Below, piece after piece: positions 33,613 to 42,510 of a stretch of 64,000 nucleotides of DNA (its first letter is position 1; each line of letters starts with the position of its first letter). The position numbers and the translations under genes were made by a program. This DNA is from Streptomyces sp. DG2A-72 (GTDB lineage: Bacteria; Actinomycetota; Actinomycetes; Streptomycetales; Streptomycetaceae): positions 3,558,001-3,622,000 of the forward strand of contig NZ_JASTLC010000001.1 of NCBI RefSeq assembly GCF_030499575.1, read 5' to 3'. The notes beneath the pieces were generated by a model, which ran no database searches, was not told where the DNA came from, and worked only from the letters and a program-made list of their open reading frames with translations.

Positions 33613-34530
33613 ATGACTTCGTTGTCACCGCAGTCCTCACTGTCCCGCATCCGGGTCGGGTCGGCGCCCGACTCCTGGGGTGTGTGGTTCCCCGACGACC
33701 CGCAGCAGGTTCCCTGGCAGCGCTTCCTCGACGAGGTCGCGCAGTCCGGCTACGAGTGGATCGAGCTCGGCCCCTACGGCTATCTGCCGACCGACCCGGC
33801 CGTGCTCACCGAGGAGACCACGCGGCGTGGCCTCAAGGTGTCGGCCGGGACGGTCTTCACGGGGCTGCATCACGGTGAGGCCGTGTGGGAGAAGACGTGG
33901 GCGCATGTCGCGGACAACGCGGTGCTCGCGCAGGCGATGGGGGCGAAGCATCTGGTCGTCATCCCGTCCTTCTGGCGGGACGACAAGACCGGTGAGGTGC
34001 TGGAGCCGAGTTCTCTGACGGCCGAGCAGTGGCGGAACCTCGCCTCACTGACCGAGCGGCTGGGGAGTCGGGTGCGGGAGGAGTACGGCCTGCAGATCGT
34101 CGTCCATCCGCACGCCGACACGCACATCGACAGCGAGGAGAACGTCGTCCGGTTCCTCGACGCGACCGACTCCGACCTGGTGTCGCTGTGCCTGGACACC
34201 GGGCACTACGCGTACTGCGGTGGGGACAGCGTCAAGCTCATCGAGACGTACGGTTCGCGGATCGGGTATCTGCATCTCAAGCAGGTGGATCCGGAGATCC
34301 TTGCGGAGGTGCGGGCCGAGGGGACGCCGTTCGGGCCTGCGGTGGCGCGGGGTGTGATGTGTGAACCGCCGTCCGGGGTACCGGCGTTGGGGCCCGTGCT
34401 GGAGGCCGCGCAGAGGCTGGATGTGGATCTGTTCGCGATTGTGGAGCAGGACATGTACCCGTGTGCGGCGGATGCGCCGTTGCCTATTGCGATGCGGACG
34501 CGGGCGTTTCTGAGGTCGTGCGGGGCGTAG
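33613..34530 (+). CDS. iolE: Inosose dehydratase (2-keto-myo-inositol dehydratase)
   Basis: TIM-barrel enzyme that dehydrates 2-keto-myo-inositol to the diketone used by IolD (305 residues). The N-terminal VGSAPDSWGVWFPDDPQQVP is close to the hallmark of IolE. Metal-ligand regions are QIVVHPHADTHIDSEENV, LCLDTGHYAYCGGD and YLHLKQVDP. It is transcribed away from the iolC operon. IolE and IolI are related folds, but the DSWGVWF motif points to IolE. Confidence 0.88.
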   Translation: MTSLSPQSSLSRIRVGSAPDSWGVWFPDDPQQVPWQRFLDEVAQSGYEWIELGPYGYLPTDPAVLTEETTRRGLKVSAGTVFTGLHHGEAVWEKTWAHVADNAVLAQAMGAKHLVVIPSFWRDDKTGEVLEPSSLTAEQWRNLASLTERLGSRVREEYGLQIVVHPHADTHIDSEENVVRFLDATDSDLVSLCLDTGHYAYCGGDSVKLIETYGSRIGYLHLKQVDPEILAEVRAEGTPFGPAVARGVMCEPPSGVPALGPVLEAAQRLDVDLFAIVEQDMYPCAADAPLPIAMRTRAFLRSCGA

Positions 34531-34606
34531 CCCTCCGGGGTGGGGCCGGGCGCCTACTGGTCTGCCGGGTTGCGGGAGTGGGGCGGCTGCGGGTTGTGGG
34601 GGTTGT

Positions 34607-34677
34607 TCGCGCAGTTCCCCGCGCCCCTTACGGGGCGCTGTACTGCAACGCCCTCAGGGGCGCGGGGAACTGCGCGA
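34607..34677. repeat. Long inverted-repeat element, copy C
   Basis: Two perfect 22-bp arms (34607-34628 and 34656-34677, core CAGTTCCCCGCGCCCC and its complement) enclose a 27-base loop holding GGGGCGC. It is the most complete copy of the dispersed family and a probable transcription terminator. Confidence 0.8.
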
Positions 34678-34709
34678 CCAGGCCCCACCGGTCCGCAGCA
34701 AGCAACCCG

Positions 34710-34770
34710 CGTGTCACAAATAACTCCCTCGTGTCACACATGTCGCATGTTCGCGAGTCATCCGTCACAC
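34710..34770. promoter_or_regulatory. Direct repeats CGTGTCACA upstream of the HTH gene
   Basis: CGTGTCACA occurs at 34710-34718 and 34730-34738, exactly 20 bp apart, with a third related CGTCACAC at 34763-34770. Spacing of two helical turns suggests cooperative protein binding. Confidence 0.4.
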
Positions 34771-34906
34771 CCGGTGCACAGGCCCTGCCCCGCGCTCACT
34801 CTGCGTCGTTCACCGGACACAGGCTTTGTGATCGCCAGCGCAGCGCCCGGTACCCCCGACGGCCGTTCCCGGCTGCCGCCGCGGTGCGCGCAGGGAGGTG
34901 CACCTC

Positions 34907-35128
34907 ATGACCGACCGACGGCTCTGGTCCTACAAGGAGATCGCGGCGCACATCCGGGTGCAGCCGGACACCGTGCGGTCCTACCGCAAGCACGGTCTGC
35001 TGCCGCCACCCGACCATGTGGAGGGCGGCAAGCCCTACTGGTACGCGGACACCGTCCGGGCATGGGTCGCTTCCCGCCCGGGCAACCGCGCCCGTAGAGA
35101 GGACCGAACGGCCCGTCGAGAAGACTGA
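34907..35128 (+). CDS. Small MerR/excisionase-like helix-turn-helix protein
   Basis: DNA-binding protein of 73 residues. The winged HTH occupies most of it: WSYKEIAAHIRVQPDTVRSY, RKHGLLPPPDHVEGGKPYW and YADTVRAWVASRPG, as in AlpA/MerR-type domains. ATG 34907 follows AGGGAGG by 8 bases; GTG 34898 overlaps that site and is less likely. The tail RARREDRTARRED is encoded by a 21-bp tandem repeat. There is no effector domain, so it is either a small transcription factor or an excisionase-like remnant; no integrase is nearby. Confidence 0.75.
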   Translation: MTDRRLWSYKEIAAHIRVQPDTVRSYRKHGLLPPPDHVEGGKPYWYADTVRAWVASRPGNRARREDRTARRED

Positions 35129-35153
35129 ACCGCCCGTCGAGAGGACTGAACGC
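35091..35153 (+). repeat. Three tandem 21-bp units across the HTH gene 3' end
   Basis: Units begin with CCCGTAGAGAGG (35091), CCCGTCGAGAAG (35112) and CCCGTCGAGAGG (35133). Unit 1 encodes ARREDRT; in unit 2 the CGA codon is TGA, which ends the protein; unit 3 lies after the stop. Confidence 0.8.
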
Positions 35154-35195
35154 CCCGCGCCTGCCCGGTGAGGCGACCGGACAGGCGCGGCGCGT

Positions 35196-36242
35196 TCAGC
35201 TCCACGGCTCGATGACCGTCACACCCGCTCCCGGTGCCGTGCCCATCGCGGCGAGGGCCGCCGGCGTCGCGTCCAGCGTGATGGTGGAGGTGACCAGGAG
35301 GTCGGGGCGCAGGGCACCGGTCCGGACCAGCTCCAGCATGGGCGGGTAGGTGTGAGCCGCCATTCCGTGGCTGCCGAGGAGTTCTAGTTCCAGGGCGATC
35401 GCGCGGGCCATCGGGACGGGGGTGGTGCCCGTGGGCGAGGGCAGCAGACCGACCTGGACGTGCCGGCCACGGCGACGCAGGCCGTTCACGGAGGCGGCGC
35501 AGGTCGCGGGTGCGCCGAGGGCGTCCAGGGAGAGATGGGCGCCGCCGCCCGTGAGGTCGCGGATCGCCGCCGCCGTGTCCGGTGTCCTCCTCCCGTCCAC
35601 GCACTCCGCCGCCCCGAACTTCCTTGCCAGGTCCAGGGCTTGGGCGGATACGTCGACGGCGATCACCCTCGCCCCGGACGCCGCCGCGATCATCACCGCC
35701 GACAGGCCCACGCCCCCGCAGCCGTGCACCGCGACCCACTCCCCCGCCGCCACCCTGCCCTGCTGCACCACCGCCCGGAACGCCGTCGCGAACCGGCAGC
35801 CCAGCGAGGCCGCCGTCGCGAACGACATGCCGTCGGGCACCGCGACGAGATTGACGTCGGCGTGGTCCAGCGCCACGTACTCGGCGAACGAGCCCCAGTG
35901 GGTGAAGCCGGGCTGGGTCTGGCGCTCGCACACCTGCTGGTCACCCGCCGCGCAGGATGCGCAGGTGCCACAGGCGCACACGAAGGGGACGGTCACTCGG
36001 TCGCCGGGCCGCCATGCGGTCACTCGGTCGCCCACCGCCTCGACGACACCGGCGAGTTCATGGCCCGGAACGTGCGGGAGCGTGATGTCCTCGTCGTGGC
36101 CCTGCCAGCCGTGCCAGTCGCTGCGGCACAGGCCGGTTGCCTCGACCCGCACGAGCACTCCGTGGGGGGCGGGGGTTGGGTCGGGGGCGTCATTTCTGAC
36201 CTCGGGCGGTTGCCCGTACCGCTCGAACATCACTGCGCGCAT
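35196..36242 (-). CDS. Zinc-dependent alcohol dehydrogenase (MDR family)
   Basis: Medium-chain NAD(P)-dependent alcohol dehydrogenase of 348 residues. Catalytic zinc ligands are Cys in [12 protein letters not shown] and GHE in [12 protein letters not shown]; structural zinc cysteines are spaced C-x2-C-x2-C-x7-C in [17 protein letters not shown]. The Rossmann loop is [22 protein letters not shown] 36242 is chosen for GGAGGCGGAAG just upstream; the frame runs further into repeat D but without similarity. It stands alone between the HTH gene and the MMPL gene. Substrate is unknown. Confidence 0.88.
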   Translation of the reverse strand: MRAVMFERYGQPPEVRNDAPDPTPAPHGVLVRVEATGLCRSDWHGWQGHDEDITLPHVPGHELAGVVEAVGDRVTAWRPGDRVTVPFVCACGTCASCAAGDQQVCERQTQPGFTHWGSFAEYVALDHADVNLVAVPDGMSFATAASLGCRFATAFRAVVQQGRVAAGEWVAVHGCGGVGLSAVMIAAASGARVIAVDVSAQALDLARKFGAAECVDGRRTPDTAAAIRDLTGGGAHLSLDALGAPATCAASVNGLRRRGRHVQVGLLPSPTGTTPVPMARAIALELELLGSHGMAAHTYPPMLELVRTGALRPDLLVTSTITLDATPAALAAMGTAPGAGVTVIEPWS

Positions 36243-36305
36243 GTGCTTCCGCCTCCGAGGTGGGTGCCGCGAAATGGGTGGGTGCCGCGATATGCCGGTT
36301 GTTGT

Positions 36306-36384
36306 CTGCTGCACCATCGTGGCTGGTCGCGCCCGCGCGGCGGAGCCGCAAATTGATACAGCCCCGCGCCCCTTCGGGGCGCTG
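36306..36384 (+). repeat. Dispersed repeat, copy D
   Basis: 79-bp element matching copy B in 74 positions, opposite orientation. The hairpin GCGCCCC/GGGGCGC lies at its right end, directly before the MMPL stop codon. Confidence 0.75.
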
Positions 36385-36385
36385 T

Positions 36386-38620
36386 TCAACCCTGCGTGAC
36401 CTTGACCCGTTCCTCCTCCGTCGCACTCGCCTCCGCGCTCCCATCGCTCTCACTCAAGCCGAACCGCTGATGCAAGCGGCGCAATGGCCCCGGAGCCCAC
36501 CAAGTCGCCCTGCCCGTGAGGCGCATCACCGCTGGGACCAGGAGACTGCGGATGATCATGGCGTCCATGAGGACCGCCAGGGCGATGCCCAGGCCGAGCA
36601 TCTTGGTGTTGGTTACTCGGGAGGTGCCTATGGCGACCATCACCACGGCCAGGATGACGGCGGCGGCGGTGATCAGTCCGCCCGTGCGCTGCAGGCCGTG
36701 CCGGACTGCCTGCTGGTGGTCGCCTGTGTGGTCGTACTCCTCCTTGATGCGGGAGAGCAGGAACACGCCGTAGTCCATGGAGAGTCCGAAGGCCACGCAG
36801 AACATCAGGACCGGGAGGGTGGTCTCGATGGAGCCGGGGCTGGTGAAGCCGAGCAGGCCCGAGAGATGGCCGTCCTGGAAGACCCAGACCACCGCGCCGA
36901 ACATCGCCGTCAGGCTGAGCGCGTTGAGTACCACCGCCTGGATGGGGATGAGCACGCTGCCGGTGAGGAGGAAGACCAGGAGCAGGGTGACTATGGCGAT
37001 GAAGGCCGCCGCCCAGGGCAGTTGCTCGGCGATCGCGTCCTTGGAGTCGACCAGGACGGCCGCGGTGCCGGTCACCTTGGTGTCGAAGGGGGCGTCCGTT
37101 TCCCGTAGTTCGCCGACGAGTCGCTGGGCCGGGTCGTCGACCGGTTCACCCTCGGGCTGCACGGTGAAGTAGGCCGAGTCGCCCTTCACCAGCGGGCCCT
37201 CGACCCGCAGCACGTCGGGGAGGGCGGTGATCCGCTGCTTGTAGGCGGCGTACTGCGCCTCGGTCGCCCCTCCCTCGGCCAGCACCTCGAGGCCACCGCC
37301 GGGGCTGCCCGGGAAGCCTTCGCGGATGTGCTGCTGCACGACGTGGGACTCGGCGCTGGACGGCAGCTGACGGTCGTCCGCCGTACCGAACTTCACGCCC
37401 AGGAACGGCAGGCCCAGCAGCACCAGCACGGCGGTGGTGCCCAGGGCGAAGAACGGGGCGCGGCGCATGACGAGGGAGGCGGTTCGCGCCCAGCCCGTGC
37501 CCTCCTCGTCGGAGGTGTCGGGGGCGCCGGTCGTCCTGGACCGCTTCCCGCGTCGCAGCAGCTTCCGCAGATCCAGCGCGTTCACCCGGTGGCCCAGCAG
37601 GATCAGCGCCGCCGGGAGCAGGATCAGGGCTGCCGCCGCGGCCAGCAGCACCACGGCGATGCCCGCGTAGGCGAAGGACCGCAGGAAGTACTGCGGGAAG
37701 AGCAGCATCGCCGCCAGCGACACCGCGACCGTGAGGGCGGAGAAGAGGACCGTGCGGCCCGCCGTGCGCAGTGTGGTGCCGACCGCCGTCAACGGCTCGG
37801 CTCCTGTGGAGAGTTCCTCGCGGTAGCGGCGGACGATGAACAGGGCGTAGTCGACGGCCAGTCCCAGGCCCAGGGCCGTGGTCAGGTTCATCGCGAAGAT
37901 GGAGACGTCGGTGAACTCGGTGAGGCCGCGCAGTACCGCGTTCGTCCCCAGGATCGCGACGATGCCGATGCCGAGCGGCAGCAGGGCCGCGACCGCGCTG
38001 CCGAAGACCATCACCAGCAGGACGAGGGTCACCGGCAGGGCGATCACCTCGGCGCGTGTCAGGTCCTCCTGGATGATCGTCTGCATCTCGTGCCGCACGG
38101 CGACCATGCCGCCGACCTTCACCTCCACCGGGCCGTGCGTGCCGCGGAACGAGGGCACGATGCGGTCCAGGGTCTCGCCCATCGCCTTCTCGTCGCCGGT
38201 GAGGCGGGCGGCGATCAGCGCCTCGTGCCCGTCCTTGGCGCGCAGGGCGGCAGCCGCCGAGGGCTCGGCCTGCCAGTAGGAGCCGACACCTGTGACGCCC
38301 TTCTCCCTTGCCAGCCGCTCGGCGAGACGCTCGGCCTCGACGGCGACCGCCGGATCGTCGACCGAGGCGCGGCCCGCGTCGACGAGCAGCAGGAAGTTGG
38401 GCTGGGAGTCGGGGAATTCACGCTCCAGCGCCTTGGTCGCGTACGTCGACTCAGCGTCCGGGTCCTCCCAGCCGCCGCTCCCCAGCCGGTCGGCGACACC
38501 GCTGCCGGCCAGCACGGCGAGGGCTGTCAGCACCAGGGCCGCGAGCAGCGACAACCGGGGTCGGGCGGTGACGAAGCGGGTCCAGGCTCCGACCCGAGGC
38601 GGGCTGTTGACTTCGGTCAT
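36386..38620 (-). CDS. MMPL/RND family exporter
   Basis: Membrane exporter of 744 residues with 12 expected membrane segments in two similar halves, each with one after a large outer domain. Family motifs are [21 protein letters not shown] in the first half and [20 protein letters not shown] in the second, carrying the conserved Asp-Tyr pairs for proton relay. It could export lipids, antibiotics or other hydrophobic compounds. A divergent TetR gene and a 56-bp inverted repeat lie upstream, the usual setting for a drug- or metabolite-induced pump. Confidence 0.9.
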   Translation of the reverse strand: MTEVNSPPRVGAWTRFVTARPRLSLLAALVLTALAVLAGSGVADRLGSGGWEDPDAESTYATKALEREFPDSQPNFLLLVDAGRASVDDPAVAVEAERLAERLAREKGVTGVGSYWQAEPSAAAALRAKDGHEALIAARLTGDEKAMGETLDRIVPSFRGTHGPVEVKVGGMVAVRHEMQTIIQEDLTRAEVIALPVTLVLLVMVFGSAVAALLPLGIGIVAILGTNAVLRGLTEFTDVSIFAMNLTTALGLGLAVDYALFIVRRYREELSTGAEPLTAVGTTLRTAGRTVLFSALTVAVSLAAMLLFPQYFLRSFAYAGIAVVLLAAAAALILLPAALILLGHRVNALDLRKLLRRGKRSRTTGAPDTSDEEGTGWARTASLVMRRAPFFALGTTAVLVLLGLPFLGVKFGTADDRQLPSSAESHVVQQHIREGFPGSPGGGLEVLAEGGATEAQYAAYKQRITALPDVLRVEGPLVKGDSAYFTVQPEGEPVDDPAQRLVGELRETDAPFDTKVTGTAAVLVDSKDAIAEQLPWAAAFIAIVTLLLVFLLTGSVLIPIQAVVLNALSLTAMFGAVVWVFQDGHLSGLLGFTSPGSIETTLPVLMFCVAFGLSMDYGVFLLSRIKEEYDHTGDHQQAVRHGLQRTGGLITAAAVILAVVMVAIGTSRVTNTKMLGLGIALAVLMDAMIIRSLLVPAVMRLTGRATWWAPGPLRRLHQRFGLSESDGSAEASATEEERVKVTQG

Positions 38621-38659
38621 GGTGCGGTGTCCCCTTCACCGTGGAAACCATAGACTGGA

Positions 38660-38715
38660 AAACACGAGACGTCGCTCGCGTTCCGACTCCAGAATGCGAG
38701 CGGTCACTCGTGTTT
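38660..38715. promoter_or_regulatory. 56-bp nested inverted repeat, probable TetR operator
   Basis: Inner arms CGCTCGCGTTC (38673-38683) and GAATGCGAGCG (38692-38702) match at 10 of 11; outer arms AAACACGAG (38660-38668) and CTCGTGTTT (38707-38715) match perfectly. The 4-bp gaps are symmetric. It lies midway between the MMPL and TetR start codons. Confidence 0.7.
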
Positions 38716-38748
38716 GTCAATGATGTTCGGAGAGCTGGGGATAACCGC

Positions 38749-39423
38749 GTGCCCGACAACCAGGAGAAGAAGGACCAGCCGCGCCGGCGCCAGGCCCGCG
38801 GGGAGCGCCGCATCGCCCAGCTACTGGAGGCCGCGGCCAATGTCTTCTGCACGACCGGCTACACGGCGGCCAGCGCCAATGCCATCGCCCGTGAGGCGGG
38901 CGTCTCGCCGGGCACGCTGTATCAGTTCTTCCCGAACAAGGAAGCGATCGCGATCGAGCTGGGCGGCCGGCTCATGCACGAGATGCGGGAGGCGTACGGC
39001 GAGGCGCTCGCGCCGGTCGACCCCTCGACCCCACTGGAGGAGGCCGTCGGCGCGGCCGTCGACCGCTTCATCGCCTTCAACTGCGCACACCCCGTGTTCT
39101 TCGCGCTGATGCACGGCCCCGACCTCCCCGGCCGGATCGCCGAGGACCACGACGCACTGCGCGCGACTCTGCTCTCCCGGGTGGAGGGCCTGCTCTCCTC
39201 ACTCCTGCCGGACACCTCGGCCACCGACATCACCCGCACCGCGCATGTCGTCCTGGGGATGTACATGGCCGGCCTGGAGCTGGTGCTCGCCCACGAGGGC
39301 GCCGAACGCGACGCGTACATACAGGAATTGAAGAACGTCCTGATCCGCTACCTGGACCCGATGGTCGGCGACCGACTCGGCCGCACGGACCTCACCACGA
39401 CGCCGCCGACCCCTCTTGGATAG
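38749..39423 (+). CDS. TetR-family repressor, divergent from the MMPL exporter
   Basis: Transcriptional repressor of 224 residues. After a charged lead (KKDQPRRRQARGERRIAQLL) the HTH is GYTAASANAIAREAGVSPGT followed by LYQFFPNKEAI. The helical C-terminal ligand domain includes FIAFNCAHPVFFALMHGPDL. GTG 38749 has GGGG 8 bases upstream. It probably binds the inverted repeat in front of it and controls both itself and the exporter, releasing DNA on binding an exporter substrate. The ligand is unknown. Confidence 0.88.
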   Translation: MPDNQEKKDQPRRRQARGERRIAQLLEAAANVFCTTGYTAASANAIAREAGVSPGTLYQFFPNKEAIAIELGGRLMHEMREAYGEALAPVDPSTPLEEAVGAAVDRFIAFNCAHPVFFALMHGPDLPGRIAEDHDALRATLLSRVEGLLSSLLPDTSATDITRTAHVVLGMYMAGLELVLAHEGAERDAYIQELKNVLIRYLDPMVGDRLGRTDLTTTPPTPLG

Positions 39424-39443
39424 GTACCCCCTAGGGGTATAGT
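39416..39443 (+). promoter_or_regulatory. copZ promoter with CsoR-type operator in the spacer
   Basis: TTGGAT (39416-39421), 16-bp spacer and TATAGT (39438-39443). The spacer carries GTACCCCCTAGGGGTAT (39424-39440), close to the pseudo-palindrome bound by the copper sensor CsoR. Copper-induced derepression is expected. No csoR gene lies in this window. Confidence 0.75.
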
Positions 39444-39505
39444 CTGTGGGTATGGGGCTCCCCTGGGCCCCGTCAGCCCCACATGCCTCCACGAGGAGTT
39501 ACGAC

Positions 39506-39721
39506 ATGAGCATCACCGCCACGTACAAGGTCAGCGGGATGAGCTGCGGACACTGCGAGGGCGCAGTGTCCGGCGAGATCTCCGAACTCCCCGGCGTCAG
39601 CTCGGTGAAGGCCGTCGCCTCGACCGGTGAGGTCACCGTCATCTCGGAGGCCGCACTGGACGAAGAGGCCGTGCGCGCCGCAGTCGACGAGGCCGGCTTC
39701 GAACTCGTCGGCACGGTCTGA
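39506..39721 (+). CDS. copZ: Copper chaperone, heavy-metal-associated domain
   Basis: Single HMA domain of 71 residues that binds Cu(I) and delivers it to the ATPase. The metal motif is [11 protein letters not shown] (CxxC), and the ferredoxin-like pattern continues with [22 protein letters not shown] 39506 has GAGGAG at a 7-base spacing. It is 47 bp before copA and under a CsoR-type operator. Confidence 0.92.
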   Translation: MSITATYKVSGMSCGHCEGAVSGEISELPGVSSVKAVASTGEVTVISEAALDEEAVRAAVDEAGFELVGTV

Positions 39722-39768
39722 GAACACCCCGAGAGCACCGTGAGCGCACCCCGAGAGCCCCTGAGCGC

Positions 39769-42063
39769 ATGACCGGCATCATCACCACCGCCTCCGCCGC
39801 TCCGGCGCCGACAGCCGCGCCCCCCGAGGTCGAGCTGCTCATCGGCGGGATGACCTGCGCCGCCTGCGCGGCCCGCGTCGAGAAGAAGCTCAACCGCATG
39901 GACGGCGTGACGGCCACGGTGAACTTCGCGACGGAGAAGGCAAAGGTCACCTACCCCGTCGGCCTCGAGGTCGCGGACCTGATCGCCACGGTCGTCAAGA
40001 CCGGCTACACGGCCGAGGAACCCACGCCCGTCAGCGAGGCGACGCCGCCCGAGGACCCCGAACTCACGTCCTACCGGCACCGCTTCACCGTCTCAGCGCT
40101 GCTCGCGATCCCGGTCGTCCTGCTGTCGATGGTCCCGCCCCTCCAGTTCGACTACTGGCAGTGGCTCGCACTCACCCTTGCCGCGCCTGCCGTCGTCTGG
40201 GGCGGGTGGCCCTTCCACAAGGCCGCCTGGACGAACCTCAGGCACGGCGCCGCCACCATGGACACCCTGGTGTCGCTCGGCACGCTGGCCGCGTTCGGCT
40301 GGTCCCTGTGGGCGCTGTTCTTCGGTGACGCGGGCATGCCGGGCATGCGGGACAGCTTCCGGCTGACCGTCGGCGGCATGGACGGCGCGTCGACGATCTA
40401 CCTCGAAGTGGCGTCCGGAGTCGTCGCGTTCATCCTGCTGGGCCGCTATCTGGAGGCCCGCTCCAAGCGCCGCGCGGGGGCCGCCCTGCGGGCGCTCATG
40501 GAACTGGGTGCGAAGGATGTCGCCGTACTGCGATACGAGGAGGGCGAGCGCGAAGCGCTCTCGGTTGAGGGCGGTGGTGGGAGACGGGTGGGCGGGCGGG
40601 AAGTGCGGATTCCGGTGGCCCGGCTGGCTGTCGGTGACCGGTTCGTCGTACGGCCGGGCGAGAAGGTCGCCACCGACGGGACGGTGGTGGAGGGCTCCTC
40701 CGCCGTCGACGCCTCCATGCTGACCGGCGAGTCCATGCCGGTGGATGTGACGGTCGGGGACGCGGTCACGGGCGCCACGGTCAACGCGGGCGGGCGGCTG
40801 GTCGTCGAGGCCGTCCGGGTCGGCGCCGGCACCCAACTCGCCCGGATGGCGAAGCTGGTGGAGGACGCGCAGAACGGCAAGGCCGAGGTGCAGCGGCTCG
40901 CCGACCGGATCTCCGGGGTCTTCGTGCCGGTCGTCATCCTCATCGCGGTCGCCACGTTCGGCGCCTGGCTCGGCCTCACCGGCGACACCGTCGCCGCGTT
41001 CACCGCGGCCGTCGCGGTCCTGATCATCGCCTACCCCTGCGCGCTGGGGCTGGCCACCCCGACCGCCCTCATGGTCGGCACCGGCCGCGGCGCCCAGCTC
41101 GGCATCCTCATCAAGGGCCCCGAGGTCCTGGAGTCCACCCGCCGCGTCGACACGGTCGTCCTGGACAAGACCGGAACGGTCACCACCGGCCGGATGACCC
41201 TCCAGAAGGTGTACGTCGCCGAAGGCGTCGACGAGCAGGAGCTGCTGCGTCTCGCCGGCGCCCTGGAACACGCCTCCGAGCATCCCGTCGCCCGGGCGGT
41301 CGCCGTGGGCGCGGAGGAGCGCGTCGGGCCGCTGCCGCCGGCCGAGGAGTTCGAGAACGTACCCGGGAGGGGTGTGCGAGGGCGCGTGGAGGGCCGCGAG
41401 GTGGCCGTGGGGCGCCTCTATGAAGCCCTCCCCGGGGAGTTGGCCCGGGCGAAGGACCAGGCCGAGAGCAGCGGTCGTACGGCCGTCGTGGTCGGCTGGG
41501 ACGGAGTGGCACGCGGTGTCGTCGCCGTCGCGGACGCCGTCAAGGAGACCAGCGCGGAGGCGGTGCGCGAGCTGCGCGCGCTGGGGCTGACGCCGGTGCT
41601 GCTGACCGGCGACAACCGGGCGGTCGCTCAGGCGGTCGCGCGGGCCGTCGGGATCGACGAGGTGATCGCCGAGGTGCTGCCCGAGGACAAGGTCGATGTC
41701 GTACGGCGGCTGCGGCGCGAGGGACGTACGGTCGCCATGGTCGGTGACGGCGTCAACGACGCGGCGGCGCTCGCCACCGCCGATCTCGGGCTGGCGATGG
41801 GCACGGGGACGGACGCGGCGATCGAGGCGAGCGATCTGACGCTGGTGCGCGGGGATCTGCGGGTGGCCGCGGACGCGATCCGGCTGTCCCGGAAGACGCT
41901 GTCCACGATCAGGGGAAATCTTGTGTGGGCGTTCGGATACAACGTGGCCGCGCTGCCGCTGGCCGCGGCGGGACTGCTGAACCCGATGATCGCCGGGGCG
42001 GCGATGGCCTTCTCGTCCGTGTTCGTGGTGACGAACAGCCTTCGGCTGCGAACGTTCCGCTGA
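39769..42063 (+). CDS. copA: Copper-translocating P1B-type ATPase with a YPC membrane motif
   Basis: Exports Cu(I) from the cytoplasm by ATP hydrolysis (764 residues). An N-terminal HMA domain has [15 protein letters not shown]. Phosphorylation occurs at Asp466 in [11 protein letters not shown]; the actuator motif is MLTGESMPV, the nucleotide domain has HP in [12 protein letters not shown], and the hinge is [17 protein letters not shown]. The metal-entry motif of helix M6, normally CPC, reads [13 protein letters not shown] (Tyr422-Pro423-Cys424, codons at 41032-41040). The rest fits P1B-1 ATPases. The change may alter metal affinity or choice. Confidence 0.9.
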   Translation: MTGIITTASAAPAPTAAPPEVELLIGGMTCAACAARVEKKLNRMDGVTATVNFATEKAKVTYPVGLEVADLIATVVKTGYTAEEPTPVSEATPPEDPELTSYRHRFTVSALLAIPVVLLSMVPPLQFDYWQWLALTLAAPAVVWGGWPFHKAAWTNLRHGAATMDTLVSLGTLAAFGWSLWALFFGDAGMPGMRDSFRLTVGGMDGASTIYLEVASGVVAFILLGRYLEARSKRRAGAALRALMELGAKDVAVLRYEEGEREALSVEGGGGRRVGGREVRIPVARLAVGDRFVVRPGEKVATDGTVVEGSSAVDASMLTGESMPVDVTVGDAVTGATVNAGGRLVVEAVRVGAGTQLARMAKLVEDAQNGKAEVQRLADRISGVFVPVVILIAVATFGAWLGLTGDTVAAFTAAVAVLIIAYPCALGLATPTALMVGTGRGAQLGILIKGPEVLESTRRVDTVVLDKTGTVTTGRMTLQKVYVAEGVDEQELLRLAGALEHASEHPVARAVAVGAEERVGPLPPAEEFENVPGRGVRGRVEGREVAVGRLYEALPGELARAKDQAESSGRTAVVVGWDGVARGVVAVADAVKETSAEAVRELRALGLTPVLLTGDNRAVAQAVARAVGIDEVIAEVLPEDKVDVVRRLRREGRTVAMVGDGVNDAAALATADLGLAMGTGTDAAIEASDLTLVRGDLRVAADAIRLSRKTLSTIRGNLVWAFGYNVAALPLAAAGLLNPMIAGAAMAFSSVFVVTNSLRLRTFR

Positions 42064-42510
42064 AGTTACCGCTGGTTACGCGGAAGTAGGGGTGAGAGAC
42101 CCTCTGGAGTCCGCGACGAGCCTCACATAAGCTCTTCACAAGGCTCGCGCATCATCCTTACGATAGGGCCCCGATCGCCAAATCGGGGCTCTTGCGTATC
42201 TAACGGACATATGCAAGAGACGCAGATCACAGTGATGTGAAGGTAACCATCGAAGGGGTTCGAAGGTCTAAGTTGACGATGTCAGGAAGCGTCTTGGGGG
42301 GCGCCGACTGACATCTGAGGATGTCTTGGGGGACTTCCTCAGAGCTGCGTTGCCGGGGCACGTACAGACGGGAAGCTTTGAGCGGCCCTCCCGATCGTGC
42401 GCTGTCCCGGCAGACCGCACACCCCAGGAGTACGACGAGTCCCGCTCGTTTTACTCAAAGGCTGCCTCGGCAGTTTGCTTGACAGCGATTCAGGCGCTGG
42501 TTTCTCACAG
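42064..42510. other. Non-coding stretch after copA with G-rich-loop hairpin
   Basis: Apart from the copA terminator I see no supported gene. GTCTTGGGGG occurs twice, at 42291-42300 and 42323-42332. The second lies in the loop of a hairpin with perfect arms TCTGAGGA (42314-42321) and TCCTCAGA (42336-42343). TTGACG at 42273 and TTGACA at 42479 could be -35 elements, but neither has a good -10. This part may belong to the structured RNA that ends at 42614. Confidence 0.5.
42168..42189 (+). terminator. Terminator after copA
   Basis: GCCCCGAT and ATCGGGGC form a perfect 8-bp stem around CGCCAA, followed by TCTTGCGT. Confidence 0.65.

Larger units (their letters stand above)
34531..34906. other. 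Intergenic region: hairpin repeat C and direct repeats
   Basis: The left half carries a 71-bp inverted-repeat element (34607-34677) that can end the iolE transcript. The right half carries GTGTCACA-type repeats before the small HTH gene. No other coding frame is supported. Confidence 0.6.

Noticed and set aside
34907-35128. Excisionase of an integrated element
   Set aside because: The HTH fold would allow it, but there is no integrase, att site or phage gene nearby.
42479-42507. TTGACA as a complete promoter for the candidate small RNA
   Set aside because: The -35 is perfect but the bases 17 bp downstream (TTCTCA) match the -10 consensus poorly, so the RNA 5' end is left open.
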